Assembly: GCA_034620365.1 (NCBI GenBank)
Contig: JAQGEQ010000186.1
Coordinates: 62,001 to 126,000 of the forward strand
Origin: Pegea sp. RAD2-039
Taxonomy: Eukaryota > Chordata > Thaliacea > Salpida > Salpidae
Direction of reading: 5' to 3'
DNA: 64,000 nt
Under the pieces are notes generated by a model. The model did no database searches, was not told the origin of the DNA, and saw nothing but the letters and a program-made list of their open reading frames with translations. Positions 1 through 9,821 of the stretch are shown here, piece by piece; the stretch's first letter is position 1; each line of letters starts with the position of its first letter. A program made the translations under genes and the position numbers.

Positions 1-1
1 C

Positions 2-1356
2 CCTGTTGTGCAACAAAAATTTTTTTGGAAAACTCTTAAGTTTGTCAAAAATACCATTTTTGGAGAAGAAAGAATCAAAGAAAAAAATTTTATTGAGAAG
101 ATTAAAAGTTTTGAATACGAGAAAACTTTTAAAATAACTCAATTAAAACTTGTAGCATTTGCAACAAAGCTACAAAACTTTATATATTCGAAACTAAACC
201 CGGATTTTTTGCTGGACTTTTTTTACAAACTGTTTCTTCTGCTTGACTTCCTCTATATACTTTCTAGAATGAAAATTTCTCTTAAAAAGTAAGTTTACTT
301 TTAGTTATTTCAGTTGAAACTATAACAGTTATAAATTTGTAAAATATTTTTTCAACTGGTTTATGTGTATAAAAAGTTATATTTAATTATATTTAGAATT
401 ATATTTAAATGATTAAAATAATTTACATAAAAAGATTCAATTCAACACATTATTTAACAAATTATTAGGAGATATCGAAATAAGGAAAATAAAGATTTGA
501 AAATCAAAAATAGTAAAAATATAGAAGAAAAAAGCAAAGAAATAAAAACTGAAAACGAAATAAAAACTGAAAACGAAATAAAAACTGAAAACGAAATAAA
601 AACTGAAAACGGAATACAAACTGAAAACGAAATAAAAATTGAAAACGGAATACAAACTGAAAACGGAAAACAAACTGAAAACGGAATTGAAAACGAAGCT
701 CTCGATGTATTTCTGCCTGGTAGCGAACTAGCAGCACGAAACAAACCCCTCAAATTTAACCCTTTACTGGTTTGTTTTATTTTTGAATTTGTTGGTTGAT
801 AAAATTGATTTTGAAGCTAATTTATTTCAATTTTTTTTAAAAGGCTCGGTGTTACTACAACTTTTACCTGGATCTCAAACAGACTTTAAATGAACGCTAT
901 TGCTATGACAACGAAAAGGCAGAAATTGTAAAAGTTTTTTTTAGTATGCAAGATTTATTAACTTTAAAATTTTAGGAGGCTGATGGTGTTTATGATGAAT
1001 TAATTAACACAAGTGCACAAAATATTGAAGAAATTAAACTTTTAAAAGAATCAAATATATTTGACGACGATATAAAGGTTTTTTAATTTATTAGGAAAAG
1101 TATAATTTTAATCTGACTTTATCATGAATCATTTAAGATAAAGTTTAAGGACTGTATTGATGATGAAGATGATGAAAAAGAAAAAGAAGCAAAAGAAGAT
1201 GAGGAAGAAAAAGAAGAAGCAAAAGAAGATGAAAAAGCAAAAGAAGACGAGGAAGAAAAAGAAGAAGAAAAAGAAGATGAAAAAGCAAAAGAAGACGAGG
1301 AAGAAAAAGAAGAAGAAAAAGAGGATGAAGAAGAGAACTCATTGCCTCTTGATTGA
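2..1356 (+). CDS. Unrecognised protein, 3' part, with coding tandem repeats (partial)
   Basis: Five exons join in one frame: 2-288, 469-769, 844-933, 976-1077, 1138-1356. Each junction is GT-AG and the phases agree, ending in TGA. The first exon is open to the window edge, so the 5' end is missing. Seen in order: a lysine-rich then strongly hydrophobic stretch (about codons 60-90), a basic segment, six-residue repeats of the ENEIKT/ENGIQT type (about 541-690), a non-repetitive middle containing ALDVFLPGSELAARN and a Tyr/Cys-rich part, then a Lys/Glu tail (about 1165-1335) built from KEDEEEKEE-like units and ending NSLPLD. I do not recognise the family. The hydrophobic stretch could be a membrane segment. 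The gene structure is convincing; the function is unknown. Confidence 0.7.
541..690 (+). repeat. 18-bp coding tandem repeat (ENEIKT units)
   Basis: About eight head-to-tail copies of an 18-base unit close to GAAAACGAAATAAAAACT lie inside exon 2 of the first gene and encode six-residue Glu/Asn/Lys units. Later copies vary (GGAATACAAACT). Because the unit is a multiple of three, copy-number change keeps the frame. Confidence 0.85.
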
Positions 1357-3009
1357 GAAAACAAACTTGCCTCTTACATATTTGTTTACAAGAAAACCAC
1401 TTTGATAGAAAGTTGAATTTTAAAGTTCTTAAGTTGTGTATTTTTTGTATGTTCAAAGGTCTCTAATGCAATAAAATATTCCAACAAATTTCAATGAAGT
1501 AAACTACAAATTAATTAACATATTATTCAAATTTTCTTAAATCCCTAAAAAGATTTAAAACATTTCTTATCAAAAATCTTTCCATTAGTTAGTCAAGAAT
1601 AAATTGTTTTAAAAGATCTTCCATCAGATAGTTAGTAGTTCTTAGAAAATTCAAACAAATTATCAAAATCCTGTTGGTTTTGTTTCTTGCTTTTTATCAT
1701 AGATTTTCAGTTTATTAAAAGTTACTTCTAATTTGATTGGTTACTTCTCTGAAATCATCTTTTATACTTAACAAGCTTTCTTTTCAAAACGAATATTTAA
1801 TAACGATAAAACATTTGAGATTAAATAAGATCTTATTTTACAAAGGAATTATTTTCTTTAGAAGATTTTAAGAATGCACAAAAGATACTTTATAACAATA
1901 CATTACAAAATCAATTACAATATTTATGATCAAAAGATAAACTTTACTAAAAAAGCTCTTTGCGCTATAAAACAATTCAAATAAAAAGCATTTGGAGGAG
2001 TTTTTTAATACTAGACCATGTTAAACCATTAAACATTTTTTCTTGATTTGTAACTTGCTTAAATATCTCATTTGAAATAATTGTAATAAAATTGCATTAT
2101 CTCATTTGAGTTTCTAATGCAGAAGACTGAGCAAACTCTGATCTTTCAAGAGATTGCGTAAAATTTTGTTTACATTTAAATAATAATATTGTTGTTAAAC
2201 TTATTATCATCTTTACCCAATTATTTAAAATAATATTAGTTTTTTTCTAAAGTTGATATTATAAAGGATAATATATAAAGTAGGAATAAAACTTACAAAC
2301 AGATTAAATATTACCAACTCTGAGTAGTAAACTACTTGCTTAAAACTTTTATAGCTATTTGATTTTTTGAAGTTTTTAGTAGATATTTCATAATCTAAAA
2401 ATTTTTTCTTAATTAGTAAGTTTAATGAAGATATATGCATTATGCATAACGTAGCTAACTAGTAACAACGAAGCGTTGCACGTCAGAAGCCAAACTTGGC
2501 ATTTCTGGAAAGTTAAACAAAACGTTTGCGAATGTGTTTGTGATGTGAAATTGAGTTCATTTACAAACGAGTCTTTAACTTGTTATAGTTAAGAAATGGT
2601 TATAACTATGATTAATACGAATATTTATTATTCAAAAATGAAAATTTTAGTTTATTTATAGAAATTATAAAAAAATAAGTTTTAAATTAATTATTAATTT
2701 TAATAATAAATAAAATTTAGTTACAATTCAAAATCTGTGATCTAAAAATTAAGAGATTTAGTATAATATTTTTTTGATATTTAAATTTTGTTTGTGGAAA
2801 AGCTAAAAAATTTTATTTATGTTTAGAAATAAAAATTATTATTTAAATTTTTTTAGGTGATTCATATATTTTTATAAAATTATATTTTTAAAACTTTTTG
2901 TAGTAAACAACTTTTGTTTGAAACAAAAAGTTTTAAGTTTGTCTGAATTTGGTTTTAATAAGTGTTTAAATTTTTAGCCTCTTAAAACTTAGATTTAAGA
3001 ATTGATATT
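1357..3009. other. Intergenic, AT-rich; possible promoter patch near 2445-2570
   Basis: No coding exon was found in 1.65 kb. Most of it is low-complexity A/T. A short stretch of more balanced composition at about 2445-2570 stands out and could be regulatory for MAN1B1, but no defined motif supports this. Confidence 0.4.
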
Positions 3010-6000
3010 ATGCATACAAAAGATAAATTTGTTGCTATAAATATTACTTCTGAATCTTTCAAACCATCTTCATCTTTTAATCTTACATGTTTAAAAAGAG
3101 TAAGTTTACTTTTTATGAAATGCTTTTATTGTATAAATATCAAGTAATAAAATAAGCTTTGCTAATATATATCAAATTTGTTTATATCAAATTTTACAAG
3201 TTCATATTCTAACTGATTCATATCTATTTATAAATCTTTAGGCATGGAGAGGAAGAACAAGTCTACAAAAGAAATTTTTCATTCTTCTAATAACAGGTCT
3301 TTTCTTATTTACAATTCTTCAATATTCTTCTTCTGATCTACCTAATGGTGACGTCATTAATGTCCAAGAAAGAAATGAAAATCTTCAAGAAAACAACAAG
3401 TAGATAAAAATTATATAAAAATAGAAAATTTACAAATTTTATTATGTTTGATGATAAACTAATTATTATTAGTTAGTATTAGGGAAGCGCGCGACTATGT
3501 GTTGCCTAGCAACCACTTTTCTAGTAACCTTTATTTTCCTCAAAAAATAAACTCGTCTCGCTGATGACTTTGGAAGTTTTAAAACCAAATGATGCTGTCC
3601 GTCTGTGAGACGAAGTGGTTACCATACCTACCTACCAAGGAGGGGGTCCCAGTTCGATCCCAGGTGGACACATATTAGTGACAAGGAAAAGGCCATAAAA
3701 TTCTGGGTAAAAGGGCCCTTTGAGTCAGGTTAATGTCAACCTCTACGAGAATTTAAAACCGGAGTTGGAGCCTCGTAGGCAGTTCGTCACTCAGTGTTGT
3801 TCTGGCAGCTCCTGCGAAGCCAGCTAGGGCGCAGCTGCATCAGTCCTTCTGATCCGCTGCATAACCTTTTTGGTGTGGAGAGTGTACTTCTGCCCTGGCA
3901 CATATATGTACATGGCCGTTCGCGACCGTGGCTGGCCAAACAAGATTGATATGAAACTGGTTTTGTTGTCACTGAAATCCAATTTCTTTTGTTTTAGAGT
4001 AAAAAGTGTGAAAGAAGAATTAGATTTTAGTATAGATGAACCAAAAGAATTAGAACATCTTGATTTAGAAAAACAAACAGAACTAGAAGAACTCGAAGAA
4101 AGAGTTGAAAAAGATGTCAATATTTTGGTAATTTTGTTGCTTGATGTTCCACAAAATTATTTCATGTTTTCATCAACAGCAACAAGCAAAGAAAAGACCT
4201 CCACCCCGACTAATTGTGCGAGGAGAAGATGTAGATATTGACATCAACTCATTTAAGGTTTTGAAACTATTTCTAATAAATATGTAAATTACCATCTTCG
4301 TTTTATGCAAATCACAGAAGAAGACGGAACCTGAAACAACGACAACCACTGAGCCTGTACGAGAACCTGATCCACCACCAGGTCTAATTGTTGACAAACT
4401 TTTAAACTTTGACCTTTCGCTCATTTTGTTTACTTTTAAACTTTCTGTCGATTTTAAATGAACCAAATTATTGTTTCAATTTTGTTGACTTTTTAATAAA
4501 TTGACCTTTGAACTTTGTTGCAGCTTTTAAAGTCTTAGGTCAGGGACTTCCCCTAAACAGTAAACAACAAATGGTGGTGGACATGTTTAAACATTCTTGG
4601 AAAGCTTACAAACTTCATGCATGGTCACATGACCATCTACAACCAATCTCGCGTTCCTATGACGACTGGTTCAAAGTTGGTTTGACGATTTTGGATTCTC
4701 TAGATACAATGTACTTGATGGGATTAGAAACAGGTTTAAACTTCATCTTCTGATCTTCATCTTCTGATCTTTATCTTCATCTTCTGATCCTCATCTTCTT
4801 ATCCTCATTTTCTGATCCTCATCCTCATTTGGATGCAGAATATCTGGAAGGACGTAACTTTGTGGCTCGGGATTTGAACTTCAACAAGAACACTGACGTC
4901 AACTTATTCGAATGCACGATTCGCGTGTTGGGTTCTATGCTCAGTTCCTATCATCTCTCTGGTGATGAGATTTATCGAGAGAAAGCGGTTGGTTGCTATG
5001 ACGTGTCTTGGTTGCTAGCCACGTGACGTTTTAATTATCAGATCGACATCGGAAAGCGTTTGATGCCAGCTATGGCGAAATCAAGATCGCCAATTCCGTA
5101 TTCAGATGTTAATTTGAAAACCGGAGTCGCGCACGACCCGCGGTGGGGTCCCGATAGCACTATATCAGAAGTGACGTCAATTCAACTGGAATTTCGCGAT
5201 CTCACTTCAATGACTGATGACGTCACTTACAAAGTTAGTAGTAGCGCCCTCTAGTGAGCATCTTTGAGCGTGATGCTTTTCAGGAAGCTGTTGATCGAAT
5301 ATCGACTCATGTTGCGAATACAAGAGGTAAGAAAAATGGATTGGTCCCGATGTGGATCAACGCGAACACTGGTCTCTTTCGACCTGGATCGACGTTTACC
5401 GTCGGTGCACGAGCTGATAGCTACTATGAGTATCTGTTGAAGCAGTGGTTACAGGTAAGCAGTCCCATGTCCATCTGTCCACTGGTCACCATTGTACTTG
5501 TAGTCGGGCAAAACTGAATCAGTATTACTCGATCGATACCTACAAGCAATTGAAGCAATTCAAACCCATCTTGTTGGCACTTCAAAACCAAATCACTTTG
5601 TTTACGTTGGCGAATTACTCAGTGGAATTACACCAAGTGCTAAAATGGTCGTTTGTACTTTTTAACCCACATGTGTTTGACTTGCCCATTTCATTTCAGG
5701 ACCATTTAGTATGCTTTCTACCAGGGACACTTGCCCTAGGTGCTCATGCGTTTGCTGATTCACATCCACAGCAATCAGAGAAACATATGAAGCTTGGTAG
5801 AGAGTTAATGAGGACTTGTTATCAGATGTACAACTCAACACCAACTGGATTGAGTCCTGAGATCACATACTTCAATACAAATCCAGAAGTCAAAGATGAT
5901 CTCTACATCAAAGTAAATCTCATCTGATCTTCATCACTTGCTTCAATAGATCTTCTTAGCCGTTAGATCGTCACAATCTGTTGCGTCCTGAGACAGTTGA

Positions 6001-6339
6001 ATCACTCTTTTATATGTGGAGGATTACTAAGGAGCAGAAGTACCGAGATTGGGGTTGGAACATCGTTCAAGCCATCGAGAAATACGCGAAAGTAGCTCCT
6101 AAACCTCCAACTAACATCTTTATCATCTTGATGTTTTACAGGTGTCTTCTGGAGGATACACATCCATCAATAACGTACAAGACACTAGAAATGTTCAACC
6201 AAAAGATAAAATGGAATCATTTTTTGTGGGAGAAACTCTGAAATATTTGTTTCTTCTTTTCTCTGATGATGATCAACTGATCCCAATTGATAAATGGGTC
6301 TTTAACACGGAAGCTCATCCCTTACCTATCCACTCCTAA
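3010..6339 (+). CDS. MAN1B1: ER mannosyl-oligosaccharide 1,2-alpha-mannosidase (GH47), 642 aa
   Basis: Thirteen exons: 3010-3099, 3242-3399, 3998-4127, 4180-4257, 4318-4381, 4524-4733, 4839-4987, 5042-5233, 5284-5454, 5504-5647, 5700-5912, 5960-6091, 6142-6339. All junctions are GT-AG and phases close to 642 codons plus TAA (human about 699 aa). Exon 2 gives a type II signal anchor ([15 protein letters not shown]). Exons 3-5 are a charged, proline-rich stem. Exons 6-13 are a full GH47 barrel with family blocks [61 protein letters not shown] and the terminal [10 protein letters not shown] with its Ca-binding Thr. The enzyme trims mannose from Man9GlcNAc2 in the ER/early secretory pathway and feeds ER-associated degradation. 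Similarity to MAN1B1 exceeds that to Golgi MAN1A types. Intron 2 carries a SINE-like repeat; intron 6 is a GATCTTCATCTTCT-rich tract. Confidence 0.95.
3501..3513. promoter_or_regulatory. X-box-like inverted repeat (possible RFX site)
   Basis: GTTGCCTAGCAAC, an imperfect inverted repeat of the RFX X-box type, lies in MAN1B1 intron 2 about 90 bp before the SINE-like repeat. Position inside an intron makes a role uncertain. Confidence 0.25.
3595..3945 (+). mobile_element. tRNA-derived SINE-like repeat, copy 1
   Basis: It lies in MAN1B1 intron 2 in the sense direction. A tRNA-like head has a B-box-like GTTCGATCC near 3652-3661, followed by GGTGGACACATATTAGTGA and a body of about 280 bp (blocks GAGCCTCGTAGGCAGTT, GCGCAGCTGCATC, CTTCTGATCCGCTGCATAACC, TGGCACATAT). 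The same order of blocks recurs at 32515-32885. Two independent intronic copies make a retrotransposed SINE the best explanation. No flanking target duplication was delimited. Confidence 0.75.
4734..4838 (+). repeat. Intronic GATCTTCATCTTCT degenerate tandem tract
   Basis: MAN1B1 intron 6 is almost wholly degenerate repeats of a pyrimidine-rich unit near ATCTTCTGATCTTC. It supplies the polypyrimidine run before the acceptor. The same unit fills ENDOG intron 2. Confidence 0.8.
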
Positions 6340-6750
6340 TTGTTCTTTCTGCTTCCAATATTTATTTTTTACTTTTCAACCATACGATCTTTAATGGCGA
6401 TTTCTGATTCAATAATGCTCAAGTTGCAATTTGAGAAGAGAGCATTAACTTTTGTTCTATGCAAATTACTTACAAACGACCCTTGGAATTGTTTGCCTTT
6501 TTGTTCTTTGGGTTTATACATCTGCGGATATTATTTAAAGAAGTTTTATGACAAAAAAATATTTTTTTTATTCCAATCTGCGGAAAGACAAATTAATACT
6601 TATTTTTCATATCCTCATTTTCATATCCTTGTATTTACTTGTTTATCAATTAGAAAGCGCGAAATCGAAGCTTGGTTGCCATGACAACCGCTTTTCAAAT
6701 CTGTATCTTCTTTTAGATCTTAAGTTAAGAACTGTATTGTTTTTGTTATA
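6340..6750. other. Intergenic between MAN1B1 and ENDOG; likely ENDOG promoter
   Basis: This 411-bp stretch has no supported exon. The part next to ENDOG holds the X-box described separately; the rest is AT-rich and presumably contains the MAN1B1 3' UTR. Confidence 0.5.
6675..6688. promoter_or_regulatory. Perfect X-box (RFX-type) motif upstream of ENDOG
   Basis: GTTGCCATGACAAC fits the RFX X-box consensus (GTNRCC, 0-3N, RGYAAC class) as a near-perfect inverted repeat. It ends about 62 bp before the ENDOG start codon, a typical promoter position. Seen: the motif and its spacing. Inferred: RFX binding. Confidence 0.45.
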
Positions 6751-8012
6751 ATGAGAGGACTTCCAAAACTTCTCACAACTTTTCTCCTTGGAGGAGCAAC
6801 TGCTATGGGTCTTCAACATCTCTCTGATCTTCATCATGAAGACTACACTGATCTTCAGAAGAATCGAGCGTTTGCGGCCACTCCTTTCGTATCTAATCGA
6901 CCCACCGAAATCATGAAGTTTGGTTTCCCTGGTAACACCAATTTGAAGATGAGGAACAACTATGTGTTGTCGTATGATCGAAGAAACAGAAATCCTATCT
7001 GGGTGTTTGAACATCTCAATAAACAACTGATATCATCCACCAAGAACACTGTCGACCGCAAATACTTCGACTTCGTCGGTATCTCGCTCTTTTCATGATT
7101 TATATACGAACTGATGACGTCATGTGTTTTGTAGAAGATGAATCGATCCCGCAGATGTTTCGAGCGACTAATAAAGATTTTTATAAAAGTGGATATGACC
7201 GAGGTCATCTTGCAGCAGCTGCTAATCATAAGTGAGTGAAGAAAAAGAGTTTCTACATCTTCTGATCTTCATCTTTGAATGTTCATCTTCTGATCTACAT
7301 CTTCTGATCTTCATCTTCTGATGCTGATCTTCATCTTTTGATCCTTATTTTCTGATCTTTATCTTTGGATCTTCTGATCTTCATCTTTAGATCTTTATCT
7401 TTGGATCTTCTGATCTTCATCTTTAGATCTTCATCTTTTGATCTCCATATTTTGATCTTCAGATCAGAAGGAGATTGGATGAAAGAGACCTTCCTTTTAT
7501 CCAATATCAGCCCACAAGTTCCCTCGTTAAATCAAATCACTTGGAATAATTTAGAGAAATACACGAGAAGTCTTACTCATCACTATGAGGACGTTTATGT
7601 TTGTAGCGGACCTCTTTATTTGCCTAAGTAAGTTCAATTGTGGACCACCTGGGACAAGTTGTGACAATTTGCTTCTACAGAAGGTACAACGACGGACACT
7701 TGTATGTCAAGTACCGGGTACTTGAACCCAACCACGTGGCAGTTCCTACCCACTTTTTCAAAGTTATTGTTTGTCAAAAGAAGAACTTTTTTGATGTTCA
7801 GTGTTATGTGATGCCAAATGAGAAGTTAGAAAATCCTGAACAATCAATTGACAACTTCCTAGTTCCTCTAGAATCTGTTGAAAAAGCTTCAGGTACTTCA
7901 AAGTGATCTAATTTGAATAAATTGTTGATTTGTTTTCATTGTAGGTCTCAACATCTGTTCTATCCTTGCCAAAGATAAAATTCGTTTGATGAACAAACAG
8001 AAATTAAAATAA
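6751..8012 (+). CDS. ENDOG: Mitochondrial endonuclease G, DNA/RNA non-specific nuclease, 289 aa
   Basis: Five exons: 6751-7078, 7135-7231, 7463-7627, 7681-7892, 7945-8012. All phases close to 289 aa plus TAA (human 297). The N-terminus (MRGLPKLLTTFLLGGATAMG) fits a mitochondrial presequence. The beta-beta-alpha-metal nuclease signature DRGHLAAAANH is at about residues 131-141 with the catalytic His near 134. Downstream blocks FLLSNISPQVP, WNNLEKYTRSL, VYVCSGPLYLP, NHVAVPTHFFKV and NFLVPLESVEKASG follow the ENDOG order, including the metal-ligand Asn. ENDOG acts in the intermembrane space and moves to nuclei in cell death. EXOG is an alternative, but the AAAANH and PTHFFKV blocks favour ENDOG. 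Confidence 0.95.
7232..7462 (+). repeat. Intronic GATCTTCATCTTCT tandem tract
   Basis: ENDOG intron 2 contains about twelve degenerate copies of a 14-16-bp unit near TCTGATCTTCATCT. Part of it stays open in frame with exon 3, but protein alignment places the acceptor after it, at 7462. Confidence 0.85.
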
Positions 8013-9212
8013 GATTTTTGATGTCACTATCTTTATCTGCTGCTGATTTTTAAGCCTTTTCAGCTTCTGTTTTTTAGACGTACTCAAATAAATTACTAGA
8101 AATTTACTTTTCAATTTGATGTCAAATATTTACCAATCTCCAAACTTCTGCTGATTATTTATAAGATTTTGTTAGATTTATTTTAAGTATTTTTGGATTT
8201 CACTGGAATGTTTCAGCAGCGATTCTTATAAGCTAAATGAAAAGTTTCAGAATAAATACTTTTATAAATTTCCATTAAAGATAAATTTGATATTGTCACA
8301 GAATCTATTTTAATACTTTTTCAGTAATAATAAAGTTAGAAAAGTCAAGGTAACTAGTAGCATACAGTTGTTGGTAGATATCTTATCTAAGTTTGCTCAT
8401 AAATAATCAGCAAATATAATATAGGAGAATTACTTTTAATTGTTTTAATACTTTGATTTCATTTCTAAGATTTGTTTGAAGAAAAGGTTAAAAAATTAAG
8501 TTGATATTTGATTAGAACTAATTATCACAAGTTTATTCAATTCCGGTTAAATAATAAAATTATTCAAAACTGTCTCAAAATATTAATGATTTTATATCAG
8601 CAGTCATCTCTCTGTCTGGTAACAAAAAAAGCTTTCCAGTTTGGCGTTCTTGGTTAACATTACCATGCTCTTTATCATTAACTACGCTTGGCTACTAATT
8701 ACCAATTCAACAGCTCTTATAACGAACCGAAACCAAACATTATCAGCAAATAGATAATGGAAAGGTACTAGGTATCACAATTTAAGAATAACTAAAGAAT
8801 AAGAAGAGAAAGCACCAATGAGGTACCATATTAAAAATGCTGTTACTTTACTGGATGTTATTAAAATTGTTGAGCGGTTTGGTCTTGAATAAAAAGCCTC
8901 TGAGGATGTATGAGAGATTGCAATCTTTTAAGTGTTCTATGAAGTTAAGATGGTTAAAACCATTACTAATTTTAAAACAAGTTTGGAAAAGGTGTGTCAA
9001 TTATAAGACTTATCAATTAGTAACTTCATACTAACCTGTCTGTAGTAAAAAGATTTGTTAATTTTTAAATAAAACTTTCATATATTTCTTTTTGTTGTTC
9101 AACATTTGAATCTAACAAGTTTAAAAATTTACAATTTCAAATCTTTCATTAAATTTGAGGTTTATTGAAACAATCACCAAAAAATTTGATGGAACAAATA
9201 ATCATTTGAAGA
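8013..9212. other. Convergent intergenic region
   Basis: ENDOG (+) and NDUFB9 (-) end toward each other here. No exon is supported; an open frame at 8837-9034 has no recognisable content. A repeat-related patch lies at 8700-8800. Confidence 0.5.
8700..8800 (+). repeat. Dispersed repeat, copy 1 (related to 56240-56345)
   Basis: The stretch around AATTCAACAGCTCTTATA, then ACCGAAACCAAACATTAT and AGGTACTAGGTATCACAAT, matches in order the sequence at about 56240-56345, where it starts an insertion into the right arm of the FUT8 inverted duplication. Its class is unknown. Confidence 0.5.
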
Positions 9213-9821
9213 TTAACCCCAATGATCCTTCTTATCAGGGAACCATTCCATAAGTTTAGGTTTCTCTAAAGGTCTCGTCACCTTTCTCCACCAATATGGT
9301 GGATATCCATCTTTCTCATTAGCAGCTGGAAGATCATCAGAAATTTTCTTCCCAGCTTCAATATTCATCTTATCCCATTCTTGCAAACTCTTCATTTCAT
9401 TATCCCAATTATCTTTCCTAATTTGCTGCCATTTTTCTCGATTAGCAAAATAGTCAGGGAAATGAGCTTTTTCATCAGCTGGCCACTTATCCATTTCCTT
9501 CTCATCAACCTGATAGGTAATATGACGATTATAAGTGAAACCATCTGGATGATTATGGATTGTGATTGGTTCTTCATGTTGATTCAACCAGAATTCCTCT
9601 TCACCTAGCTTCACGATCTGAGAAGCAACAATTGGATCTTTTTCATTTTTATATTTATCAAATCGAGCTCTTAAGAGAGTTCGTTCATAACAGTAAGTTG
9701 CTCTGCCATGAGAAGCACAATGAGACTCGAGATGACGCTGCGCGCGTTTATATAAACTCAGAACCTTCTGCTTATGAGAGAGGAACTTGTAGAGAGAGTT
9801 GGCCGGTACTACATTTGCCAT
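9213..9821 (-). CDS. NDUFB9: NADH dehydrogenase 1 beta subcomplex subunit 9 (B22, LYR family), 202 aa
   Basis: This single uninterrupted exon of 202 codons (human 179 aa) opens with ATG at 9821. The LYR-type motif (LSLYKRAQRHLE) is at about residues 20-32 with the downstream Phe/Arg features, and the LYK variant matches vertebrate NDUFB9. Later blocks RARFDKYKNEKDP, EEEFWLNQH, FPDYFANREKW, PPYWWRKVTRP match the family in order. It is an accessory complex I subunit in the membrane arm that binds mitochondrial acyl carrier protein. It is intronless, unlike its neighbours. The frame is intact, so this is a gene or a still-functional retrocopy. The C-terminal KDHWG tail is longer than usual. Confidence 0.95.
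   Translation of the reverse strand: MANVVPANSLYKFLSHKQKVLSLYKRAQRHLESHCASHGRATYCYERTLLRARFDKYKNEKDPIVASQIVKLGEEEFWLNQHEEPITIHNHPDGFTYNRHITYQVDEKEMDKWPADEKAHFPDYFANREKWQQIRKDNWDNEMKSLQEWDKMNIEAGKKISDDLPAANEKDGYPPYWWRKVTRPLEKPKLMEWFPDKKDHWG

Noticed and set aside
437-753. Long open frames on the minus strand opposite the ENEIKT repeats
   Set aside because: They are shadows of the 18-bp repeat; the plus-strand exon chain with splice sites explains the region.
1122-1456. Ser/Leu-rich open frames opposite the Lys/Glu repeat
   Set aside because: Antisense readings of a purine-rich coding repeat, with no independent support.
3595-3945. tRNA gene call at the tRNA-like heads of the repeats at 3595 and 32515
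   Set aside because: A and B boxes exist but the cloverleaf cannot be completed, and the sequence continues into a shared SINE body.
8837-9034. 65-codon open frame MLLLYWMLLKLL...
   Set aside because: Leu/Lys-rich A/T-driven composition, no homology recognised, no splice partners.
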